Source of the DNA: Candidatus Sulfopaludibacter sp. SbA3
GTDB taxonomy: Bacteria; Acidobacteriota; Vicinamibacteria; Vicinamibacterales; UBA2999
Direction: 5' to 3'
Assembly (NCBI GenBank): GCA_945866285.1
Contig: CAMBHC010000078.1
Location: 1-9,346, forward strand
Length of the DNA stretch: 9,346 bases
Shown in pieces: positions 1-5,837 of the stretch (the first letter of the stretch is position 1; each line of letters opens with the position of its first letter). Below the pieces are notes generated by a model, which saw nothing but the letters and a program-made list of their open reading frames with translations, was not told the origin of the DNA and searched no databases. Made by a program: the position numbers and the translations under genes.

Positions 1-762
1 GAACACCATGGCGTTACCCTGATCCACGGTGACGCCGGCCCAGGCGTTGGCGCCACCTGACAGCGTCGGACCTTTCGGCCACGTGTCTGATCCAAACTCA
101 CCCGCTTGCGGGATGGTGTGGAAGATCCATCGCAGTTTGCCGGTGCGCACATCGAACGCGCGGATGTGTCCGGGCGTGCCGGGCAGCGTCTCGGGGACGC
201 TGCTGCCGAAGATGATCAGGTCCTCGAAGATCGAGCCCGGCGTGCTGGCGCTGACCGAGGCGCGCTCGACCGGCAGCCCGAGTCCCTCGCGCAAATCGAT
301 GCGGCCGTCGGTGCCAAACGTCGCGATGGGTTTGCCCGTCGCGCGATCGAGCGCGTAAAGGAAGTTACGATACGTCGCGAACACGCGGTCCTGGTGGACG
401 GTGACCCCGCGATGGCGGAACCGCGCACGCGGCGCCCCGGCCGGTGCCAGGTCGAAGGTCCAGCGTTCCTGCCCGGTAGCGGCATCCACGGCCGCCACCT
501 TCATGCTCGGCGTCGTGACGTAGAGGGTGCCATCCACGACCACCGGATGACTCTGCATTTCGGAGTTAGGGAACGCATCTTTCGAGTCGTAGGTCCACGC
601 CACCTTCAACTGCGTCACGTTGCTCTTGTTGATCTGCGCGAGCGGCGAGTAGCGGATGTTGTCGACGCCGCCGTGCATGGGCCAGCCGCGGTCGGGAACC
701 TGCGCGACAGCCACCACTACACCAACAAGCAACACCAAGAAAGCCACGCGGAAGGGAGCCAT
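1..762 (-). CDS. PQQ-dependent dehydrogenase (quinoprotein), N-terminal part, cut by window edge
   Basis: This open frame runs from an ATG at 762 to the left edge with no stop and gives 254 residues. Residues 1-21 form a typical Sec signal (basic Arg5, then a Val/Leu-rich core ending VAVAQ), so the protein is exported. The mature part opens with WPMHGG (27-32), RYSPLAQIN (37-45) and LKVAWTY (52-58), the classic entry to the PQQ propeller of quinoprotein alcohol and glucose dehydrogenases. Blade-type repeats follow: AVDAATGQERWTF (91-103), ALDRATGKPIATFG (137-150) and AFDVRTGKLRWIF (202-214). GGANAWAGVTVD (236-247) matches the conserved GGANxWxG region of this family. Such enzymes oxidise alcohols or sugars in the periplasm with PQQ as cofactor. 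Substrate and any C-terminal cytochrome domain lie outside the window. The ATG at 772 is in another frame. The family call is firm; the substrate is unknown. Confidence 0.9.
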   Translation of the reverse strand, partial: MAPFRVAFLVLLVGVVVAVAQVPDRGWPMHGGVDNIRYSPLAQINKSNVTQLKVAWTYDSKDAFPNSEMQSHPVVVDGTLYVTTPSMKVAAVDAATGQERWTFDLAPAGAPRARFRHRGVTVHQDRVFATYRNFLYALDRATGKPIATFGTDGRIDLREGLGLPVERASVSASTPGSIFEDLIIFGSSVPETLPGTPGHIRAFDVRTGKLRWIFHTIPQAGEFGSDTWPKGPTLSGGANAWAGVTVDQGNAMVF

Positions 763-770
763 GCACCGGC

Positions 771-776
771 ATGATA
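771..776 (-). promoter_or_regulatory. Putative -10 element (TATCAT) of the PQQ dehydrogenase gene
   Basis: Read on the minus strand, TATCAT (five of six matches to TATAAT) lies exactly 8 nt before the ATG at 762. No Shine-Dalgarno sequence is visible in between, so a transcript from here would start at or very near the ATG (leaderless). No convincing -35 box is visible. Support is the sequence match plus the identical arrangement at the gene starting at 2762. Confidence 0.4.
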
Positions 777-790
777 GCGCGGCCCCGATC

Positions 791-796
791 CATAAT
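791..796 (+). promoter_or_regulatory. Putative -10 element (CATAAT) of the cysteine synthase-family gene
   Basis: CATAAT matches five of six bases of TATAAT and ends 6 nt before the ATG at 803. It is one of the few AT-rich spots in the 40-bp divergent gap. No ribosome-binding site is visible before the ATG, which fits a leaderless or nearly leaderless message. No -35 box could be identified. Confidence 0.35.
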
Positions 797-802
797 CCCG
801 GC

Positions 803-1738
803 ATGTCCTCCCACGCCTCTGTCGATTCCGTCCTCCACACGATTGGCCGCACACCGCTGGTACGGCTGCGGCGCCTGGTTGAGCCGGGCATGGCCGACGT
901 GGTCGTGAAACTCGAGTACTTCAACCCCACCGGCTCCTACAAAGACCGCATGGCGCTGGCGATGATCGAAGGCGCCGAGAAGCGCGGCGCCCTGCGCAAG
1001 GGCATGCAGGTGATTGAATACACCGGCGGCAGCACGGGCTCGTCTTTGGCCATGGTGTGCGCCATGAAGGGCTACGCTTTTCATCCGCTGTCATCGGATG
1101 CGTTCTCGGCCGAGAAGCTCGACACCATGCGCGCGTTTGGCGCCGACCTCGAGATTGTCCAGAGCGACGGCGGCAAGGTGACACCGGCGTTGTTCGATCG
1201 CTTCAAGGCGCGCATCGCGGAACTCGCGAAAGATCCCAACAGCTTCTATACCGACCAGTTCAACAACGTGGACGCGGTCGAAGGCTACGCCGGCATTGGC
1301 CGCGAGCTGGTCGAACAGGTGGGCCACGTCGATGGATTCGTGGGGATGATCGGCAGCGGCGGCATGCTGGTCGGCGTGTCTCAGGCGCTTAAGCAAGCGG
1401 GCGCTCACGCGCGCATCATCGCGCTGGAGCCATCGACGGCGCCGTTCCTCACCACGGGCAAGGGCGGTGCGCATCGCGTGGAAGGCACCGCGGTCGGCTT
1501 CTGGCCGCCGCACCTGGTAAAGGGCACCTATGACGAAGCGCGGGCCATCGACGAGAACGAAGGACGGGCAATGGCGAAGCGCGCTGCGCGGGAAGAGGGG
1601 ATCTTTGCCGGCACCTCAACGGGACTGAACCTGGTGGCTGCGCTCGCGCTCGCGCGCGAGCTGGGGCCAGGCAAGGTGGTCGCCACGGTCGCGTGCGACA
1701 CCGGCCTCAAATATCTCGCCGGCGATTTATTTAAGTAG
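803..1738 (+). CDS. PLP-dependent cysteine synthase-family protein
   Basis: This is a 311-residue fold-type II PLP enzyme, the normal size for O-acetylserine sulfhydrylase or the cystathionine beta-synthase core. IGRTPLVRL (14-22) is the conserved N-terminal motif. NPTGSYKDR (41-49) carries the Schiff-base lysine, K47. TGGSTG (74-79) sits at the substrate-binding loop that usually reads TSGNTG. GSGGM (184-188) is the PLP-phosphate loop. GIFAGTSTG and CDTGLKYL near the end match the C-terminal half, where a Ser/Thr contacts the pyridine nitrogen. The family replaces the beta-substituent of an O-acyl or hydroxy amino acid with sulfide or another nucleophile in the cytoplasm. The altered loop makes the exact substrate uncertain, so no gene symbol is given. 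The ATG at 803 fits the family start. In-frame ATGs at 656 and 761 would add unconserved residues and overlap the divergent gene. Confidence 0.88.
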   Translation: MSSHASVDSVLHTIGRTPLVRLRRLVEPGMADVVVKLEYFNPTGSYKDRMALAMIEGAEKRGALRKGMQVIEYTGGSTGSSLAMVCAMKGYAFHPLSSDAFSAEKLDTMRAFGADLEIVQSDGGKVTPALFDRFKARIAELAKDPNSFYTDQFNNVDAVEGYAGIGRELVEQVGHVDGFVGMIGSGGMLVGVSQALKQAGAHARIIALEPSTAPFLTTGKGGAHRVEGTAVGFWPPHLVKGTYDEARAIDENEGRAMAKRAAREEGIFAGTSTGLNLVAALALARELGPGKVVATVACDTGLKYLAGDLFK

Positions 1739-1743
1739 GTGAG

Positions 1744-1761
1744 GTCCGGCTAAAGCCGGAC
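1744..1761. repeat. Perfect palindrome with TAAA loop at convergent junction (REP-like, possible bidirectional terminator)
   Basis: A 7-bp perfect stem (GTCCGGC / GCCGGAC) closes a TAAA loop. It lies in the 37-bp gap between the stop of the cysteine synthase gene (1738) and the stop of the propeller gene (1776), so both genes end at it. Neither strand has a T-run after the stem, so it is not a canonical intrinsic terminator. It could still block transcription or protect 3' ends. The palindrome at 7301-7330 has the same loop and the same type of GC-rich arm, so the two look like members of one repeat family. Confidence 0.65.
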
Positions 1762-1775
1762 GATACATTGGACCT

Positions 1776-2762
1776 TCACGGGCGGATCGCGGCCACGAGC
1801 AGCGGATCGATCCGCCAGGTTTCGTCGGGCCCGGCCGCCACCCACAGCGATCGGTGGGCCACCAGCACGGCCCCGCCGCCGGGACCACTGAAACGCTGCA
1901 CCGCTTTGTTGGTCCGCGGCTCAATGCGGATCAACGGCACACCCGGCGCACTGATCCAGACCGAACCCAACCCGGCGGCGATCTCGCCCGCAGCCACGCC
2001 GTCGCCAATGGCGATCGTGGCGACCACCTTGTTGGTGGCGGGATCGACGCGCGTCACGGTGCTACCCTGGCCGTCGCTGCCGCGATTGAGGACCCACACG
2101 CTGCCCTCGCCCACCGCCAGGCGTCCTGGCTTCGAGCCGACTGCGATGGTTTCAGTGACTTCGTGGTTGTGCGGGTTCATGCGCGTGAGCTGACCGGTCT
2201 TGGCACCATCACTAGTGATCCACAGCACGTCATCCGCCAGCACGACGGAGTGGGCGCCGGCGGGGACCGCGATCTCGGCCACCGCGGCATTGATGTCGGG
2301 ATCGATCCGCGACAGCATGCCCTTGCGGTCGGTGATCGCCCAGATGCTGCCGACACCAGTGGCGATGCGGCCATCCCCAGCCGCCACTTTCATCTTCAGC
2401 GTGGCCAGGACCTTCGGCGCCTTCGCGTCGACTCGCGTGATCGTGCCGTCGCCGCACATGGGCACCCACACGCTGTCGAAGCCGACGGCCAGCGAGGCGC
2501 AGGCGTCGGTGCCGACCACGATTGCCGGCGCAGGCTTGTTGTCCTTGGCATCCACGCGCGTGATGCTGCCGGCGGCGCGGTTTGGCACCCACACCGAATC
2601 CGGATCCTCGACAGCGCCCGGGCCCAGGGCAATCGGGATCACGGCGTCGGCCTTCAGCCGGGAGAAGGGGATCTCGGCCGGCGGCGGCGCCGGTTTAGAG
2701 GCTGGTGACTGTGCGTGAAGAACTGCGCCGAGCAGCAGGAGGAAAACGACTTGCCGAATCAT
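1776..2762 (-). CDS. Exported seven-repeat beta-propeller protein (Vgb / YVTN-like)
   Basis: The product has 328 residues and starts with a Sec signal (MIRQVVFLLLLGAVLHAQ), followed by a Pro/Ala-rich linker (19-30). The rest is a propeller. A strand of the type S-V-W-V recurs with its Trp at 58, 99, 141, 181, 223, 269 and 307, about 41 residues apart. Each is followed by a T-R-[VI]-D-P type strand, for example ITRVDA, LSRIDP, LTRMNP, VTRVDP and WRIDP. Seven units suggest one closed seven-bladed propeller. The pattern resembles the virginiamycin B lyase (Vgb)/streptogramin lyase and YVTN surface-repeat propellers, but I see no evidence for lyase activity. C88 and C103 could form a disulfide outside the cytoplasm. 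Its role is probably binding or scaffolding. It converges on the cysteine synthase gene and diverges, 25 bp away, from the PSCyt/PSD1 gene. Confidence 0.82.
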   Translation of the reverse strand: MIRQVVFLLLLGAVLHAQSPASKPAPPPAEIPFSRLKADAVIPIALGPGAVEDPDSVWVPNRAAGSITRVDAKDNKPAPAIVVGTDACASLAVGFDSVWVPMCGDGTITRVDAKAPKVLATLKMKVAAGDGRIATGVGSIWAITDRKGMLSRIDPDINAAVAEIAVPAGAHSVVLADDVLWITSDGAKTGQLTRMNPHNHEVTETIAVGSKPGRLAVGEGSVWVLNRGSDGQGSTVTRVDPATNKVVATIAIGDGVAAGEIAAGLGSVWISAPGVPLIRIEPRTNKAVQRFSGPGGGAVLVAHRSLWVAAGPDETWRIDPLLVAAIRP

Positions 2763-2770
2763 GCAAAGGC

Positions 2771-2776
2771 ATCATA
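2771..2776 (-). promoter_or_regulatory. Putative -10 element (TATGAT) of the propeller gene
   Basis: On the minus strand TATGAT (five of six matches to TATAAT) stands exactly 8 nt before the ATG at 2762, with no Shine-Dalgarno sequence between. Spacing and sequence copy those at 771-776. A leaderless transcript is the simplest reading. The divergent gap is only 25 bp, so any -35 box would lie inside the neighbouring coding sequence. Confidence 0.42.
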
Positions 2777-2782
2777 CTTAAT
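2773..2782 (+). promoter_or_regulatory. Putative overlapping -10 region of the PSCyt/PSD1 operon
   Basis: The AT-rich stretch contains two weak -10-like hexamers, CATACT (2773-2778) and CTTAAT (2777-2782). They end 9 and 5 nt before the ATG at 2788. The stretch overlaps the TATGAT of the opposite strand, so both genes would be driven from one melted region. The matches are poor (four of six) and the call rests mostly on position: nothing else fits in the 25-bp gap. Confidence 0.28.
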
Positions 2783-2787
2783 GCCCG

Positions 2788-5700
2788 ATGCGGCCATACA
2801 TCACTCTTCGCGGGCTCACCACCGGCGTGCTCGGCCTGGCCGCCTGCGTCCTGGTCGGCACTGTCCTCCGCGCGGCGCAAGCGCCGGGGCCGGCCACCGC
2901 GGCGACCATGACCCAGGACACCACGCTGTTCGAGACACGGGTGCGACCGCTGCTCGCTGCCAATTGCTATGCCTGCCACGGCGAGAAGGCCATGGCCGGC
3001 TTGCGCGTGGACTCGCGCGCCGGGCTATTGCGCGGCGGCGAGACCGGTCCGGCAATCGTGCCAGGCGATCCAGAGAAGAGCGCGCTGCTGAAGGCGGTGC
3101 AACACGCCGATGGTTTTCCCCGCATGCCACTCGGGCGCGCCAAGTTGCCGGCCGCCGACATCGACGCCCTCGAGCAATGGATTCGCGCCGGCGCGATGTG
3201 GCCGTCGACCGGCGAGGCGCCAACTGCGGTGACCGCGTCCGAGCGCCCGATCACCGCCGCGCACCGTGCGTTCTGGGCGTTCCAGCCAATCACCAACACG
3301 AAGGCGCCGGCCGTGCAACGCACCGCGTGGCTGCGCACCGACATCGACCGCTTCATTCTCGCGCGACTCGAACACGACGGCCTCGCCCCGGTGGCCGCGG
3401 CCAGCAAGCTGACGCTGATTCGCCGCGCCACCATTGACCTGACCGGCGTGCCGCCGACACCCGAAGAGACCGATGCTTTTCTCGCCGACTCGTCTGCCGA
3501 TGCCTTCGACAAGGTCATCGATCGCCTGCTGGCCTCGCCGCGCTACGGCGAAACGTGGGGCCGCCTGTGGCTCGACGTGGCGCGCTACGGCGAAGACGAC
3601 TACCGCAGCCTCGACCCGATGCGCCGCGGCTACAATCCCTATCCCAACGCGCACCTGTATCGCGACTGGGTGATTCGCGCGTTCAACGACGACCTGCCCT
3701 ACGACCAGTTCGTGACGGCGCAATTGGCCGCAGACCTGCTGGAGGGACCCGATCGCGTGCGGCACCTGCCGGCGCTCGGCTTCCTCGGCCTCGGGCCCTG
3801 GTATTACGACAACGGCGCCGTCGAAATCACGCGCGCCGACGAGCGTCACGATCGCGTGGACGCGGTCAGCCGTGGCTTTCTCGGCTTCACCGTCGGTTGC
3901 GCCCGCTGCCACGACCACAAGTACGATCCCATCCCCACCAAGGATTACTACGGCCTGGCCGGCGTGTTCCTCAACACCGAGTACAGCGAGATTCCCCTGG
4001 CGCCGAAGCGCGTCGTGGACGACTACAAGGCCAAGGAGAAGGCGCTGAAGCTGAAGCGCGAGATGCTGGCGGAATACACCGCCGCCGAAGCGCGGCAGTT
4101 GGCCGAGACCCTCGCCTTCCAGTCGGCGCGGTACATGAACGCGGCCTGGCAGGTGACCGGCGAGCCGAAGAAGGACAAGCAGGAAATCGTCGACAAGGAG
4201 AAGCTCGATTACGAGCTGTTCGACCGCTGGCTCGCGTTCCTGCAAAAGAAACCGGTGTTCTATCCGTTCCTCAAGGACTGGCAGGCGATGGTGGCGAAAG
4301 GCGGCACTGCGAAGGAGTCTGGCGCGCTGGCCGATGCCTTCCAGGAGCTGCTGATCAGCGTGGTGCTCGAGCAGCGCGAAGTGAAGAAGGAAAACGACAT
4401 CATCAAGGCGCGCGCGCTGCCGACGGCAAAGCCCAAGGAGCCGGCTAACCTGCCAAACGAGTTCATCACCAACGACGACTTCTGCCCCGGCTGCGGTCTC
4501 GAGTTGCGCAGCATGACGACCGAGCGCACGGCGCTCTGGGGCGACGTGTTCCTGGGCAACCTGGATCCCGATGATGCCCCGGGCAAGCCGTCACGGCCGG
4601 GCCTGCTCCGCTTCACGGGCTGGGGACTCGAACAGCGGCTGGGCGGCGACCGCCGCGCCCTGATCGACGGCCTGCGGAAAGACGTGGAGGCCATGGAGAA
4701 GGCGTTGCCCGAGAAGTTCGCCTACGTCCACGGCGTGAAAGATGTCGAGAAGCCGGTGGACCTGACGGTGCACCTGCGCGGCAACCCGATGCGGCTCGGC
4801 GACACGGTGCCACGCGGATTCTTGTCGGTGTTGACTCCCGAACGCATCACCTTTTCGAAGGGCAGCGGCCGCCTGGAGCTGGCGCGCACGATTACCATGC
4901 AGCCCCTGGCCTTGCGCGTCATGGTGAACCGGGTGTGGAAGGAACACTTCGGCACGGGCCTCGTGAACACGCCCAGTAATTTCGGGATCAACGGCGAGAA
5001 GCCGTCGCATCCGGAGTTGCTCGATCACCTGGCGCAGTATTTCGTGGACCACGGCCTGTCGACGAAAGCGCTGCACAAGGAGATCATGCGCAGCGCCGTC
5101 TACCAGTTGAGCGCCGACCTGTCACCGGCGGCATTCGCGAAAGATGGCGGCAACCGGCTCTACTGGCGTGCCAACCGCCACCGCCTGAGCGCGGAAAAGA
5201 TCCGCGATAGCATCCTGTTTGTGTCGGGCGCCCTCGACGAGCGCGTGGGCGGACCATCGGTAGTGCTGACGCCCCTCGCCAACCGCCGCACGGTGTACGG
5301 CAAGGTCAGCCGCTACAAGCTCGACGAGTTCCTGCAACTGTTCGACTTCCCCAGCCCCAGCCAGACGGCCGAAGGTCGCTTCGCCACGAGCGTGCCCTTG
5401 CAGCGGCTGTTCTTCATGAACAGCGACTTCATGCAGCAACATGCCGAGCGGGTGGCCGAGCAGGTGGCCGACGAGCCGGACGATACGACGCGCATCCAGA
5501 AGGTGTATCGCACACTGTTTGGCCGCGCGCCGACCGCCGAAGAAACCAAGGCCGGCCGCGACTTCCTGCAGGCCGAAGCGCTGAAGCAGTACGACGAGCG
5601 CCGCGCCACGGCGAAGCTGCCGCCTGACAAGGACGCGAAGGAGCCGTCCGCGGACACTGAGCCAGTGCCCGCAGACGGACCACCGGCCGACGGCATGATG

Positions 5701-5823
5701 TCAGGGGCGAAGCCGGGCGCCGCGCCACCGGCCGACGAGAAGAAGAAGATGCTCCCGGTCTCGACCTTCGGGCGCTACGTGAAGATTCTGTTGAGTTCGA
5801 ACGAGTTCCTGTTCGTCAGCTGA
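2788..5823 (+). CDS. PSCyt1-PSCyt2 (DUF1549)-PSD1 (DUF1553) c-type cytochrome-like protein
   Basis: This 1011-residue exported protein is built like the planctomycete-type cytochrome families. Residues 1-32 form a Sec signal ending LRAAQA. PSCyt1 (about 48-140) has the haem motif C60-Y-A-C63-H64 and a likely distal ligand, M113, in RMPLG. PSCyt2/DUF1549 (about 183-395) runs from WLRTDIDRFILARL to GCARCHDHKYDPIPTKDYY, giving a second CxxCH (C371, C374, H375). A Lys/Glu-rich helical region follows (about 400-560). GNPMRLGDTVPRGFLSVL (665-682) introduces PSD1/DUF1553 (about 690-1011), with MVNRVWKEHFGTGLVNTPSNFG and a C-terminal LLSSNEFLFVS. A Pro/Ala-rich insert (about 945-988) interrupts the last domain. 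C566/C569 form a CxxC without His. The biochemical function is not established; electron transfer or polymer breakdown at the cell surface has been proposed. It lies 14 bp ahead of the DUF1501 gene, its usual partner. Confidence 0.93.
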   Translation: MRPYITLRGLTTGVLGLAACVLVGTVLRAAQAPGPATAATMTQDTTLFETRVRPLLAANCYACHGEKAMAGLRVDSRAGLLRGGETGPAIVPGDPEKSALLKAVQHADGFPRMPLGRAKLPAADIDALEQWIRAGAMWPSTGEAPTAVTASERPITAAHRAFWAFQPITNTKAPAVQRTAWLRTDIDRFILARLEHDGLAPVAAASKLTLIRRATIDLTGVPPTPEETDAFLADSSADAFDKVIDRLLASPRYGETWGRLWLDVARYGEDDYRSLDPMRRGYNPYPNAHLYRDWVIRAFNDDLPYDQFVTAQLAADLLEGPDRVRHLPALGFLGLGPWYYDNGAVEITRADERHDRVDAVSRGFLGFTVGCARCHDHKYDPIPTKDYYGLAGVFLNTEYSEIPLAPKRVVDDYKAKEKALKLKREMLAEYTAAEARQLAETLAFQSARYMNAAWQVTGEPKKDKQEIVDKEKLDYELFDRWLAFLQKKPVFYPFLKDWQAMVAKGGTAKESGALADAFQELLISVVLEQREVKKENDIIKARALPTAKPKEPANLPNEFITNDDFCPGCGLELRSMTTERTALWGDVFLGNLDPDDAPGKPSRPGLLRFTGWGLEQRLGGDRRALIDGLRKDVEAMEKALPEKFAYVHGVKDVEKPVDLTVHLRGNPMRLGDTVPRGFLSVLTPERITFSKGSGRLELARTITMQPLALRVMVNRVWKEHFGTGLVNTPSNFGINGEKPSHPELLDHLAQYFVDHGLSTKALHKEIMRSAVYQLSADLSPAAFAKDGGNRLYWRANRHRLSAEKIRDSILFVSGALDERVGGPSVVLTPLANRRTVYGKVSRYKLDEFLQLFDFPSPSQTAEGRFATSVPLQRLFFMNSDFMQQHAERVAEQVADEPDDTTRIQKVYRTLFGRAPTAEETKAGRDFLQAEALKQYDERRATAKLPPDKDAKEPSADTEPVPADGPPADGMMSGAKPGAAPPADEKKKMLPVSTFGRYVKILLSSNEFLFVS

Positions 5824-5837
5824 GGCGTGACCTAACC

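Noticed and set aside
656..802. Longer start of the cysteine synthase gene at 656 or 761
   Set aside because: The added residues are low-complexity and overlap the divergent dehydrogenase gene; the family's conserved region begins just after the ATG at 803.
1739..1775. Canonical Rho-independent terminator
   Set aside because: The palindrome is perfect but no T-run follows it on either strand; the same is true at 7301-7330.
1854..2708. 284-codon plus-strand frame across the Vgb-like propeller gene
   Set aside because: The minus-strand frame has a signal peptide and seven regular repeats; this frame is Arg/His-rich and without pattern.
3025..4245. 406-codon antisense open frame across the PSCyt/PSD1 gene
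   Set aside because: It mirrors a strongly supported gene. GC-rich third positions suppress stops on the opposite strand, and the translation has no recognisable domain or signal.
4483..4494. Third haem-binding site at CPGC in the PSCyt/PSD1 protein
   Set aside because: The residue after the second Cys is Gly, not the His required for c-type haem attachment.
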